A stretch of DNA of 9,144 nt from Bacteroidales bacterium (GTDB taxonomy: Bacteria > Bacteroidota > Bacteroidia > Bacteroidales > JAOZTL01), in assembly GCA_029942205.1 (NCBI GenBank), contig JAOZTL010000097.1, positions 1 through 9,144 on the forward strand, read 5' to 3'. The notes under the pieces are model-generated. The model did not search any database. It was not told the origin of the DNA and was given only the letters and a program-made list of their open reading frames with translations. Positions 1 to 8,287 of the stretch are shown here, piece after piece. The first letter of the stretch is position 1. Each line of letters starts with the position of its first letter. The position numbers were made by a program, and so were the translations under genes.

Positions 1-3000
1 TGGTTAATATTCGGATCGGAAGGATTATAGCTCGTATTGGCTGTATTCAAATTTGCGTACCTTTTGTGCGCTAGCCGCCAAGCTACATCGCTACGGTATT
101 CTTTAAATAGTTCAAAAGCTTCGGAATAATGATCATCTGTTTTTTTCTCAAACGATGTTTTAAAAATATTAAATGACATGGTAAAATTACCGCTTATTTG
201 CTTATTATAGCCGTCAAATTGTCCCAATGGATCTGCAAACCAGTATTCACTATTATTTTGAGAATAACTGCGAGTGGCAGTCAAATCAACTTTCAGCCCA
301 CGAATAGGCTCGATCGTTGCACGTAAGTTAATGTTTTGGGTATGAGCCATTAATACAGGATTATTTTGTAGGCTATCGGCACTAAGCCAGTTTTTATCGG
401 ACAAATCTAATGCTATATTTGGATCTTGCCAGCCCAATACAAACGGAACGCCTGGCGCATACATTCCGTTATTATTGTCTAAACCAAAAAAATCGGTACT
501 AGCCAAATATCCTGGCACGGTTGTTCCATTAGTTTCACTAAAAGTAATCGAAACATTTTTCAATCCAGTAAGAGCATACAGCAGTCTATCGCTTATCATT
601 ACCAGTGCATTATCTTTGGCTTCTACTCGACCAGTAACCACTATTTTAGCATTATTTACTGCTTGCTTTGTTTTGAATTTTATTTTGTCTTTATTAACTA
701 TTTCTATTGTTCCTGCAATTTTGTTTCCTTTATCGTCGGTAACTATGGCTGTTATTTTTTCGCTAGAAAGCTTATGCGTGATTGTTTTACCAATATTTGG
801 TTTAAAGTTTAGTTTTTCTCTTTTGTACGTAATATTTTTATATCGAGTAGCACTACTTTTCCCACGCCTGCCTAACTTGTTATTTAGTTTTTTCAAATAA
901 GGAACGTTGTTGTATAATGCTTGAAAATTCAATTGTCCGTTTATTTGTATCGAATTGGTATTTTTTATTGTATTTCCAATTTCGATAGTATCGGCAGTGA
1001 TAGGAGCAGATTCCCAATTGTAAGTACCTTTGTATCGACCGTTTAGCCTAGTCCATTTCAATAGAGGCAATTTATTTATCGGTACTTGGTAGCTAGCACT
1101 TACCGTTTGATTAAAGCTTGTATTACGTCCATAATTATAAATATTATTTAATATCGAATCACGTTTCCAATCATAATCTCCATCATTTTTATCAATACGC
1201 CCCTCTGGTTCATCGATTCTAGCCATGTTGCTAGCCGAGTATTCTAGTCGTAGCCCACGTGTGAGGGCATATTTAATGTCGTAGTTTCTATTCCACAAAA
1301 AATCTTTCCGAAACGTAGGCTCTATATCAAAGAGAGGGTTGGTGATGTTGCGGAGTTGTGTTTCGTTGTAATTTCTCACCATTTCTGTCCGAAAAGCCAA
1401 CATCGATGGTTGGTAATAAAAATTAGCATCTCGCAACAAATAGAACGCTTTTTTTCTGAATAATTTCACATTTTTAAATGGTGCAATATTTTTTGCTTGA
1501 TTATTAAACACATAATCGATAGATCCAGTGTGCCTTTTTTGAATATTAAATTCGGTGTTTACATCCCTAAAAAAAGTTTCATTGTAGGCGTAGCTTGTAG
1601 ACAGGTTTGAGATGTGATAGAAATGTTTTTTCTTTTTAGTCGTCTTATTTTGTCCGTTTATTTTTACATTTGTAAAGTTCATACTTTTACGTTTGGTATA
1701 ATCTTGCACCAAATACCGAATCGAATCTTTTTCGGCAGGAGTAAGTGCTTGGTCAGCAAGCACGTCTTTGAGTAAGATATCGGGATCTAGTGGGTTGTAT
1801 TGCGGATTACTAAATGTTTCGGAATAACCAATAAACATTGGAACATTAACATGATATTTTACAGGAAAAAACTTTCCTAGTTCAAAATTAGAAGAAATAT
1901 CGTATTGATAAATATCTTCTTTTTGGCGTTCGTTCAATTTTTTCTCGATACTCCCAAAGCCTGGTTTACTGGTGTTCCCTGCGATGGTGATGGACGCAAA
2001 ATCTGCCAAATTGCTGGTAATTCGCATGTTGGCAGCCCATCCGCCACTTTCTTTGAAATCGGTAATTTTGAGTTCATTAAGCCATATTTCTCCTGACAAA
2101 GCACGCCCATCGTCTGTATAATTATTTTTATCTTGATTTGGGTTTCGTATCCCGATCATGATGGTTTCTATGTTTGCAAGATTTGGGTTTCCACGCACCG
2201 TAATTTTATTATTTCCGTCAGTCCCGGTGAATGGAGTCGAAATAATTACGCTACTATTCGGATCACGCATGGCTGTATTCCGTTCTTGCTTTAAATCATG
2301 AAAAACAGAAAAGCTCAACTCTAATTTATTATCTTCAGGCCACACAAAATACCGATCGGCTTCCACTTCATTATCGTATAAGCCAGGCGATGTAATGCTT
2401 AGCGGAATTTCATATTCATAATAATTCTCTTTCACATCGCTACCAAGCCGAATAAAAACGCTGAGTTCGTTATTTTTTAGTAATTCATCCGACATTTGTT
2501 CGGCATGAATTTCCATTTTTATTTTGTCGTACTGTCGTAAATCTAAATTCACATTTCGATAAGCAGCACGAGCATCGCCATCTTCCAAATTGGTAACTTT
2601 CATTACCAAGGATTGCTCGTTCAGTTGGCGGTTATTGGGGTTTGTAGGGTCGGTTACTCGATCAACGCCAGGAGGTAGAATGTAGTTCACAGGAGCTCGG
2701 CTGCCATTTTCTTCAATATTTACAGCAGACACGTCAAAGCCAGTACCTTCTCGTTGTGGAGAGCTTAAGAACTCTGTACCATCCAACAGGTTAAAGTAAT
2801 ATTTTCGCCATTCGCCACGCACCAGATTTAGTTTCGCAAAACGCAAAACCACCTCTTCGTCCCAGCCATGCATGAATGTACGAACAAAACGAATGGATTT
2901 AAAATCACTAATTGCACCAATAACTTTGTCGGGTTCATGAATCGGTATTTTGAATTGATACCAACGAACGGTTTCTTTTTTATCATTTTTCAGTGTCGGT

Positions 3001-6000
3001 GAGCTTTCTTTTATGTCGGTGATGTAATTGCTTCCGATTTGCATTTGATCTGGCGATAAGTGTACTTTATATTGATAATAACTTTCGGTTTCGCTCAACG
3101 TATTATCTTGATTGATGTCTTCCACATTAGGCATTAGCGAAGCCGAAGTAGGGTAGCTTTCAGGCGATTGCTCGGCAGTTGGGGAGTTGCTTTGCATGCG
3201 GTTATAATTTTTGTATCTGTCCAGAATACTTCTCTGTTCGTTGTCATAATCTGTTCCCCTAAAGTAGTGATAATTATCACTAGCAGGGTCGATTAAGGCA
3301 TTTTGGTAAGCACTGGAAGTTGTTCCATGTAGTTTTGCTATTTTATTCAAAAAAACGAGAAAAAAATTGCGTTCGTCCACATCGTTTAGTCCATCGAGTC
3401 CCAGGTCTTGGTACGATCGGGAGGTTGGGTTATTATCAAAAGCATTTACGAGTGATTGCTTGACCGATACACGTCCCCAAACAGTTGTATCTACTAATTC
3501 TACTGTTTCGGTAGAAGGCAGTCCATTTTCGAAACTTTTACGTGAATCTCGCAGAATATCTTCAGATACATTTCCAAGATTGAAATATAAATCGCCACCA
3601 GTATGCTTGTCGTTGTATAAGAACGGATCGAGCAGCCAAAACTCGATAAACTCAATATTAGATGATTCAAAGTCATTGGTTTGGATTTTCCGCATGATTC
3701 CAGCCCATCGACTGTTAGGATTGGCAAGAGAGCCATCGGCATTCACACCGGCCGATATACCCGAACGTCCTTCTGCATCAAAATTATACATGCCTCTTTC
3801 GGTCGGATAGAAAGCAAGATTGAGTACAGACAACACGGTAGGGTAGCCGCTAGTACTTTCTTTGTTTGGAAATATTTCGGTTTCGTACACTTCACGTGTA
3901 AGATGGTTGGACAGGTCGTCGTCTGTAATGTGATCGGGAGTAGCTCCTGTGTTGCGAGCCAAATCCGAAATAACATTATACCAAGCCAGCCGAGCACGAT
4001 TGTATCCATAAGCCAAATCATTGTCCAAGCTTGCTTCTGGAAACAAATCGCTTTGACCTTGTGGCGTACTAGCCATTACCCACGATATTTGGCTTTTGAT
4101 GTCGATGGTGGTTTTGCTGCCTTCAAAATCATCGATATACGATTCTCCCTTCTGCCCAATGGCGCGTGAGTGTCCTGGCATAAGGTAAGCAAACTCGCCA
4201 CTAATATCGAGTGTAGACATTTCTTTGGTTTCGATAAAGGGGATTTTATCAACCAATTTGGTAAGAAAAGGAGCGTTGGTGGTATAATTACCATCAAAGC
4301 CCCAAATGGTGTTATTAATAGGCTCTTCGCCAATGGTAACTTTGTTGGTCATCGGTTTTTCGGTAAGATTAAGGAGTGTACCACCAAAGCGGAGCTGTTC
4401 GGAATATCGATAATCGAAATGCGTACCCAGCAAGGTTTTTGTTCCGATGTTGAACATCGAATTGTTTTCGAGTGATATTTTGATAGGCGTGCCAGATTCG
4501 AGCAAACCCTCGTTGAGAATAGTAACACGTCCGAGTGTATAATCCACCAAATAATCGTCTCCCTCCATCAGTTCCATGCCGCCAGCAGTAACTTTCACCG
4601 ATCCTTGTGGAATATTCATTGCATTCAGAATAATTTCTGATCCCATTGCCGAACGGTATTCGCCTTTTAAGAAAAATTTATTCTTTTCGGCACTTTGTCG
4701 AGCTTGGCTGAGTGTGGAGTCGTATAATTCTTCAAAAACGTACTTATTAGCTATTCCATCATCGGCAATTAGTTTGCGCAAATCGTTTCCAAATGGCTCA
4801 AGTACAGGGAAATAAATTCGACCATTGGAAGCATTTATAGTTGTTCCATCAATAAAATCGAACATGCCATCCGAGCCCAAATCATTTTGACTATTGAGCT
4901 GATCGAGCCCGAGCACCCGCAATAAATGCTGTCCGTCAATAGCTCCACCATCCAAGTAATTGACCGATGTACCTGTCCGATCGTTTTTGTACAACACTTC
5001 GAGCTTAAAATCTTCCTTATTCACTTGATATGCTCCGACAGAATAGACGTTTTTCATCATCAAGTTCCAAGTGCTTTGTTTTGGAGATAGGGTTGTTCCT
5101 TTAAGTAGTTTGGTAATAAGGGTTTTAGGGGCAGCAATACTTTCTTTGGATAATTCTCCTACTTGATATACTTCGCCTCGATAGGTATATTCAAAAGCAA
5201 CGGACAGCACTTCATCGGCATTTAGAGCCGAGCGTAAAGAGATGAAACCAAGCTGTTTGTTGATCGAATATTCGGTAGGAGCAAGCAATCGGGCGTTTTC
5301 AATTTTTGCGTAATCACGCCCTGCCGTAATTTCGGGCGATAATGGTCGTAAGGCAGACGTAACGCTATTGATGTTTCTTATTTGCGAATAGCTGTTTAGT
5401 AGCAAATCGTAAAGATTGTTCAAATCGTTGTGAGGCAGATCGTTTTGGTAGGTTTGATAAATCAATGGTTTAGCACTAATGTGGGCATTGCTTTCGCCTA
5501 AGTCGGTAAAAGCGACAATGTTACGAGAGTCGTCAAATTTGGCGGATTTATTGGTAACCCATATTTCTATTTTGCTAATGACTACGTTTGACTTGATAAT
5601 AGGCAAATTTTCGAGAGCTTCGTTGTAATGATCTCTAAAATAATGCCCTAAAAAGAAATGCTTATTCGCTTCGTAATGGTCAGCTTTTAGTTCGTATTTA
5701 TTGATTTGTGCACCGCCTTCGAGTTCAATCACTTGCGACTTTCCTTTTTGTTCGGAGATAATGCTGGTAACGAGTAATTTTCCGAATTTGAGTTGTGTTT
5801 TTAGTCCGAATAAACTGTGGCTACCGTTGATAAGTGTTCCAGAGAGCGGCAACGAAACATCACCTGCTTCTATCAATTGTATAATGTCGTCTTCTTGCCC
5901 TTGATAAGCAATGGTGGTTTGATTTTCAAAATCAAAAGTCGCCTCGGTATTGTAGTTGATACCGAGTTTCATTTTGTCGCCAATTTGCCCCGATACACCA

Positions 6001-6641
6001 ACTTGTATTTTCTCATCAAAATCAAAGTTTATGCTTCGTTGTAAGTCTTCGGGAAGCGAAGGATTTTCTATTTTCGAGATATTTATGCCAAAAATAAGTT
6101 CGGCAGAACCTTGCGGCTTGATTTCGATAGAATTGCTCCCAAATATCTTGTCAAAACCCTTGATACCAGCACTAAACCGAGGCGAAAGAATATTATCCAG
6201 AAAGCGGTGTTCGGAGTTTCCTTGCCAAAGATTCTCACGCTGTCGGCTTCGCCAGTAGTCGTTTATTTGATTTTGTGATTGTGTTGCTTGATAATCTGCC
6301 AATGATATGTCGGTAGGCGAACTGAGTGGAACATTACCGACGTATTGTACAGTGGTGTATTGTCCTGTTTGTTGGTTGTATACTACCGATGAGCCTAAAT
6401 TTGGTGGGTTTTGTAATGCAAAAGGCGATACTTGCGATTGACCGAAAGGATCGGTATTGACTTCGATAAAGCGATACAATCGGTTGCTATCTTTTCGTAT
6501 CGAGTCTTTGGGCTGTGCGTAAGTTGGGTGTATTGTTCTGCTTTGATTTGCAGGAATATTGCTGGCATTACTAGGCCAAACTAGTAGACTGAAACTAGCG
6601 ATGGAAAAGCTAAAAAGTATGTAATTAATAATCGTTTTCAA
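1..6641 (-). CDS. sprA: SprA, type IX secretion outer-membrane translocon (3' end outside window)
   Basis: The frame is open from 6641 to the left edge, giving 2213 codons with no stop. I recognise it as SprA (Sov in Porphyromonas), known as a giant single-chain outer-membrane beta-barrel through which type IX cargo, including gliding adhesins, leaves the periplasm. Visible signs are an N-terminal signal peptide (Lys, then a hydrophobic stretch IINYILFSFSIASFSLLVW); SprA_N-like beta-rich segments near residues 200-320 and 735-845; the block NGRIYFPVLEPFG near 605; GESYIDDFEGS at 832-842; SETNGTTVPGYL near 2032; and APGVPFVLGWQD near 2060. Family members are roughly 2400 residues or more, so the C-terminal part is missing only because the window ends. 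The start is TTG: an in-frame TAA lies at 6678-6680, and no ATG or GTG follows until deep in conserved sequence (near DKMKLG). It is the last gene here, 382 bases after a DksA-like gene, and therefore probably has its own promoter. Confidence 0.96.
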   Translation of the reverse strand, partial: MKTIINYILFSFSIASFSLLVWPSNASNIPANQSRTIHPTYAQPKDSIRKDSNRLYRFIEVNTDPFGQSQVSPFALQNPPNLGSSVVYNQQTGQYTTVQYVGNVPLSSPTDISLADYQATQSQNQINDYWRSRQRENLWQGNSEHRFLDNILSPRFSAGIKGFDKIFGSNSIEIKPQGSAELIFGINISKIENPSLPEDLQRSINFDFDEKIQVGVSGQIGDKMKLGINYNTEATFDFENQTTIAYQGQEDDIIQLIEAGDVSLPLSGTLINGSHSLFGLKTQLKFGKLLVTSIISEQKGKSQVIELEGGAQINKYELKADHYEANKHFFLGHYFRDHYNEALENLPIIKSNVVISKIEIWVTNKSAKFDDSRNIVAFTDLGESNAHISAKPLIYQTYQNDLPHNDLNNLYDLLLNSYSQIRNINSVTSALRPLSPEITAGRDYAKIENARLLAPTEYSINKQLGFISLRSALNADEVLSVAFEYTYRGEVYQVGELSKESIAAPKTLITKLLKGTTLSPKQSTWNLMMKNVYSVGAYQVNKEDFKLEVLYKNDRTGTSVNYLDGGAIDGQHLLRVLGLDQLNSQNDLGSDGMFDFIDGTTINASNGRIYFPVLEPFGNDLRKLIADDGIANKYVFEELYDSTLSQARQSAEKNKFFLKGEYRSAMGSEIILNAMNIPQGSVKVTAGGMELMEGDDYLVDYTLGRVTILNEGLLESGTPIKISLENNSMFNIGTKTLLGTHFDYRYSEQLRFGGTLLNLTEKPMTNKVTIGEEPINNTIWGFDGNYTTNAPFLTKLVDKIPFIETKEMSTLDISGEFAYLMPGHSRAIGQKGESYIDDFEGSKTTIDIKSQISWVMASTPQGQSDLFPEASLDNDLAYGYNRARLAWYNVISDLARNTGATPDHITDDDLSNHLTREVYETEIFPNKESTSGYPTVLSVLNLAFYPTERGMYNFDAEGRSGISAGVNADGSLANPNSRWAGIMRKIQTNDFESSNIEFIEFWLLDPFLYNDKHTGGDLYFNLGNVSEDILRDSRKSFENGLPSTETVELVDTTVWGRVSVKQSLVNAFDNNPTSRSYQDLGLDGLNDVDERNFFLVFLNKIAKLHGTTSSAYQNALIDPASDNYHYFRGTDYDNEQRSILDRYKNYNRMQSNSPTAEQSPESYPTSASLMPNVEDINQDNTLSETESYYQYKVHLSPDQMQIGSNYITDIKESSPTLKNDKKETVRWYQFKIPIHEPDKVIGAISDFKSIRFVRTFMHGWDEEVVLRFAKLNLVRGEWRKYYFNLLDGTEFLSSPQREGTGFDVSAVNIEENGSRAPVNYILPPGVDRVTDPTNPNNRQLNEQSLVMKVTNLEDGDARAAYRNVNLDLRQYDKIKMEIHAEQMSDELLKNNELSVFIRLGSDVKENYYEYEIPLSITSPGLYDNEVEADRYFVWPEDNKLELSFSVFHDLKQERNTAMRDPNSSVIISTPFTGTDGNNKITVRGNPNLANIETIMIGIRNPNQDKNNYTDDGRALSGEIWLNELKITDFKESGGWAANMRITSNLADFASITIAGNTSKPGFGSIEKKLNERQKEDIYQYDISSNFELGKFFPVKYHVNVPMFIGYSETFSNPQYNPLDPDILLKDVLADQALTPAEKDSIRYLVQDYTKRKSMNFTNVKINGQNKTTKKKKHFYHISNLSTSYAYNETFFRDVNTEFNIQKRHTGSIDYVFNNQAKNIAPFKNVKLFRKKAFYLLRDANFYYQPSMLAFRTEMVRNYNETQLRNITNPLFDIEPTFRKDFLWNRNYDIKYALTRGLRLEYSASNMARIDEPEGRIDKNDGDYDWKRDSILNNIYNYGRNTSFNQTVSASYQVPINKLPLLKWTRLNGRYKGTYNWESAPITADTIEIGNTIKNTNSIQINGQLNFQALYNNVPYLKKLNNKLGRRGKSSATRYKNITYKREKLNFKPNIGKTITHKLSSEKITAIVTDDKGNKIAGTIEIVNKDKIKFKTKQAVNNAKIVVTGRVEAKDNALVMISDRLLYALTGLKNVSITFSETNGTTVPGYLASTDFFGLDNNNGMYAPGVPFVLGWQDPNIALDLSDKNWLSADSLQNNPVLMAHTQNINLRATIEPIRGLKVDLTATRSYSQNNSEYWFADPLGQFDGYNKQISGNFTMSFNIFKTSFEKKTDDHYSEAFELFKEYRSDVAWRLAHKRYANLNTANTSYNPSDPNIN

Positions 6642-6660
6642 CGGATTATTGGGTTTTAGG

Positions 6661-6686
6661 TAAGCACTTCGTGCTATTTATAACAA
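6661..6686 (-). repeat. Palindromic repeat copy 1, in the sprA leader
   Basis: On the minus strand this reads TTGTTATAAATAG followed by CACGAAGTGCTTA. It resembles the tandem copy at 8254-8287, sharing the string ACGAAGTGCTTA and an (A)TAAATAG lead-in, but the GTGCGTAAGC arm is not recognisable. The hairpin AGCAC-GAA-GTGCT (6662-6676) has five perfect base pairs and lies about 20 to 35 bases before the TTG start of sprA, so it would be in the 5' untranslated region. It is the most degraded family member outside the stem, yet its stem is perfect. Confidence 0.6.
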
Positions 6687-6990
6687 AAAAGATCTTTTGG
6701 ATCTATACTTAATTTTACTTTGTCAAATTAATATTAGTTGATTATTAGCGTATTATCTCTTTTTTGACCTGATATTAGACAAAATATTTTAGTAGAAAGT
6801 AAATTAGCCGATTTCAGCCTGAAAAGCATTGCTTTTAATAAAAACTCTTTCTATATTTTGACTAATAAAACAGGCAAATGATTTTGATTAACAGTAAATT
6901 CTAACTTGATAAAGTAAACTTAAGTGCTTGTTTTAAATTAATCGTATATTTATTTTCATATAAATTACTGATTGTAACAACTTTGTAGAA
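6687..6990. other. AT-rich intergenic leader, no gene seen
   Basis: This is most of the 382-base gap between the DksA-like gene and sprA. I see no reading frame with protein-like content and no tRNA-like or other RNA-like fold. It contains a short hairpin, AGATC-TTTTG-GATCT, at 6690-6704, and a longer palindrome at 6822-6836. A TTGACA-like string on the minus strand at 6721-6726 is followed 13 bases later by TATAGA, but neither the spacing nor the Bacteroidota -7 consensus (TAnnTTTG) fits, so no promoter is called. The gap probably holds the sprA promoter, which I cannot place. Confidence 0.5.
6822..6836. repeat. Perfect 7-base inverted repeat (AAAAGCA-T-TGCTTTT)
   Basis: The arms AAAAGCA and TGCTTTT are exact inverted complements with a single central base. 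Because the arms nearly touch, this is more likely a dyad for a dimeric DNA-binding protein than an RNA hairpin. It lies about 180 bases upstream of the sprA start in an otherwise featureless leader. In such AT-rich DNA a 7-base dyad can arise by chance, so its role as an operator is only a possibility. Confidence 0.35.
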
Positions 6991-7025
6991 GTACATAAGC
7001 AACATCAAAAAAGGACGAAGACCTT
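6991..7025 (+). repeat. Palindromic repeat copy 2, at the 3' end of the DksA-like gene
   Basis: The plus strand reads GTACATAAGCAACATCAA, AAA, then AGGACGAAGACCTT. It matches the arm (GTGCGTAAGCAACATCAA) and hairpin core of the copies at 8254-8338 with a few changes. The stem AAGGAC-GAA-GACCTT has one A-A mismatch. The last two bases overlap the TAA stop codon (7024-7026) of the minus-strand gene. Confidence 0.75.
7007..7025 (-). terminator. Probable intrinsic terminator of the DksA-like gene
   Basis: Read on the minus strand, the stop codon runs directly into AAGGTC-TTC-GTCCTT, a six-base-pair stem with one T-T mismatch and a three-base loop, followed by a run of T (six in a row counting the end of the stem). 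Hairpin plus T-run immediately after a stop codon is the expected form of a factor-independent terminator. It is made from repeat copy 2, so the repeat family may supply terminators. It would separate the DksA-like gene from sprA transcription. Confidence 0.6.
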
Positions 7026-7347
7026 ATTTTGCACAATTTACACAATACAAACTTTCGGGACGAAACAGAACCCTAGCTATCGGAATTTGTGTTTTACATT
7101 TCACGCATTTCCCAAAATCATCTGTTCCATACATAGACAAAACTCTATTCAGACTTAGTAATTTATGCTCTGCTTGTCGTAACGATGCTTCCGTAACACT
7201 TTTGTTATTAATTGCATCCATTCGAGAAACTCGTCCAATAGCACAGTCAGGCGCAATCGGTTTTGTCATTTCTCGGTATTCTATGATTAGTTTTTCTGTT
7301 TTAGAAATTTCATCCAGAATTTTTTGTTTTATGTTATTTTCGGTCAT
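7024..7347 (-). CDS. DksA/TraR-family C4 zinc-finger protein
   Basis: This is a 107-residue cytoplasmic protein. The C-terminus carries a four-cysteine zinc finger, C81-x2-C84 and C102-x2-C105, with 17 residues between the pairs, in the arrangement KCVKCKTQIP to LYCVNCAK. The N-terminal part (about residues 5-75) is charged and helical, as expected for the coiled coil of this family, and contains AIGRVSRMDAINNKS at 36-50, typical of the short Bacteroidota members. DksA proteins bind RNA polymerase through the secondary channel and tune transcription initiation, with ppGpp in E. coli. This protein is shorter than E. coli DksA (151 residues), so that role is inferred rather than shown. The ATG at 7345-7347 is preceded by an A-rich stretch with no Shine-Dalgarno sequence. 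Degraded and intact repeat copies in opposite orientation lie at its two ends. It sits between ruvA and sprA. Confidence 0.9.
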   Translation of the reverse strand: MTENNIKQKILDEISKTEKLIIEYREMTKPIAPDCAIGRVSRMDAINNKSVTEASLRQAEHKLLSLNRVLSMYGTDDFGKCVKCKTQIPIARVLFRPESLYCVNCAK

Positions 7348-7356
7348 TATATTTTT

Positions 7357-7389
7357 AAGTTCTTCGTCTTATTTTGATGTTGTTTAAAT
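7357..7389 (-). repeat. Palindromic repeat copy 3 (degenerate), upstream of the DksA-like gene
   Basis: On the minus strand this reads TTTAAACAACATCAAAATAA then GACGAAGAACTT. It keeps the AACATCAA part of the arm and the GACGAAGA core, but the outer arm has lost GTGCGTAAGC and the stem is imperfect. It ends about 10 bases before the ATG at 7347 and so lies in the 5' leader. It is inverted relative to copy 2 at the other end of the same gene. Confidence 0.55.
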
Positions 7390-7455
7390 ATTTATACTGA
7401 ATTAAGTGCCTAATTATTTTTTGATGAATCATTGGTTCTAAAAATTGTTTCACTC

Positions 7456-7487
7456 GTGCGTGAGCAACTTAAGAAGGCAGAAGACCT
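7456..7487 (+). repeat. Palindromic repeat copy 4, at the 3' end of ruvA
   Basis: The plus strand reads GTGCGTGAGCAACTTAAG then AAGGCAGAAGACCT. The GTGCGTgAGCAAC arm and GAAGACCT half of the core are conserved; the other half of the stem (AGGCA) is mismatched. The core overlaps the TAG stop codon of ruvA at 7486-7488. It is inverted relative to copy 5 upstream of ruvA. Confidence 0.65.
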
Positions 7488-7495
7488 AAAGTTGC
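7464..7495 (-). terminator. Inverted repeat spanning the ruvA stop codon, possible terminator
   Basis: The arms GCAACTT (7464-7470) and AAGTTGC (7489-7495) are exact inverted complements 18 bases apart. The right arm lies within the last codons of ruvA and the left arm is part of repeat copy 4. The inner loop contains the weakened repeat core. No clear T-run follows on the minus strand, so this would be a weak intrinsic terminator at best. The stem could instead stabilise the 3' end of the ruvA message. Confidence 0.35.
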
Positions 7496-8073
7496 TTTAG
7501 TGCATTTTTGACCAGTTCTTCTATCGTAATATCTTTGTTTTGTTTCATTATTTTATCAATAATTTTTTCGGCAGCAGGTTTTTTAAAGCCAAGCATAACT
7601 AAAGCAGATAACGACTCTTCACGGATAGTATTGCTTGGTTGGTCGAATAATTCGGTATCCTCTCCGATGAGGACTTTAGACATTTTATCTTTCAGCTCGA
7701 TAATGGTGCGCTGTGCGGTTTTGAGCCCAATACCTTTAATGCTTTTGAGGGCATTCACGTTGTCGGTAACGATGGCGTTGCTAATCTCGCCAGCACTCAT
7801 GGACGATAGCATGATGAGTGCCGTGTTGGCACCAATACCCGATACGCTGATAAGGAGACGAAACACGATGCGTTCGGTGATACTCGCAAAGCCGTAGAGC
7901 AAGTTGGCATCTTCACGTACCACTTGATGAATGTATACTTTAGCCTGCTTCTTGGAGGTAAGTTCGCTATATGCAGAGAGTGCAATATGAATATAATAGC
8001 CTATTCCTTGGTTGTCTATCACGGCGTAGGTGGGCGTGAGTTCGCGAATGCTTCCTTCGATATATTCGTACAT
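7486..8073 (-). CDS. ruvA: Holliday junction branch migration protein RuvA
   Basis: The protein has 195 residues, near the usual length. RuvA tetramers bind four-way junctions and load the RuvB motor for branch migration in recombinational repair. The domains are in the normal order: an OB-fold starting MYEYIEGSIRELTPTYAVID (residues 1 to about 62), a helix-hairpin-helix domain with VSGIGANTAL at 77-87 and IKGIGLKTAQ at 112-121, an acidic linker around 136-150, and the C-terminal RuvB-binding domain (EESLSALVMLGFKKPAAEKI, 152-171). The frame stays open upstream to 8232, but those 53 codons run through a repeat and low-complexity sequence, whereas the ATG at 8071-8073 gives the family's standard N-terminus, so that start is chosen. 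The ruvA-sprA neighbourhood is known in other Bacteroidota; here a DksA-like gene lies between them. No RuvB gene is in the window. Confidence 0.96.
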   Translation of the reverse strand: MYEYIEGSIRELTPTYAVIDNQGIGYYIHIALSAYSELTSKKQAKVYIHQVVREDANLLYGFASITERIVFRLLISVSGIGANTALIMLSSMSAGEISNAIVTDNVNALKSIKGIGLKTAQRTIIELKDKMSKVLIGEDTELFDQPSNTIREESLSALVMLGFKKPAAEKIIDKIMKQNKDITIEELVKNALKQL

Positions 8074-8198
8074 AATTTGGTAAATATTAAGGTGGTTATT
8101 GTTTTGTATTTGATTGAAATTTAAGAATTTATCAAAATGATTGTATGGAGACAAAATATACTTAAAATTTAGAGGGTAAAAGTATATAAAATTTTGAT

Positions 8199-8231
8199 AA
8201 GGTCGAAGACCTTTTTGATGTTGCTTACGCA
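8199..8231 (-). repeat. Palindromic repeat copy 5, upstream of ruvA
   Basis: The minus strand reads TGCGTAAGCAACATCAA, AA, then AGGTCTTCGACCTT. This is one of the two best-preserved copies, with a perfect AAGGTC/GACCTT stem. Read on the plus strand it is hairpin, then five T, so it could terminate antisense transcription leaving ruvA. Its 17-base arm is exactly complementary to the arm of copy 7 (8306-8322) and differs at one base from that of copy 6 (8255-8271). Confidence 0.8.
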
Positions 8232-8236
8232 ATTAT

Positions 8237-8287
8237 ATAAGCGTTAAGTACAAGTGCGTAAGCAACATTAAATAGGACGAAGTGCTT
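8237..8287 (+). repeat. Palindromic repeat copy 6, first tandem unit
   Basis: This is a 51-base unit starting ATAAGCGTTAAGTACAA, then GTGCGTAAGCAACATTAA, then ATAGGACGAAGTGCTT. It is followed directly by a second unit of the same design. The core stem AGGAC-GAA-GTGCT has one G-G mismatch and is intermediate between the AGGTC/GACCT and AGCAC/GTGCT stem types. Confidence 0.8.

Noticed and set aside
3367..4475. Open frames of 80 to 162 codons on both strands at 3367-4475, and others opposite sprA (for example 475-900)
   Set aside because: They are antisense or out-of-frame shadows of the continuous sprA frame and show no recognisable protein features.
6702..6727. Promoter for sprA (TTGACA followed by TATAGA on the minus strand)
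   Set aside because: The spacing is only 13 bases and the Bacteroidota -7 element TAnnTTTG is not matched; in AT-rich DNA this is likely chance.
8074..8232. A longer ruvA reading frame starting at 8232
   Set aside because: The extra 53 codons run through repeat copy 5 (giving QKGLRP) and Asn/Tyr/Phe-rich low-complexity sequence; the family N-terminus begins at 8073.
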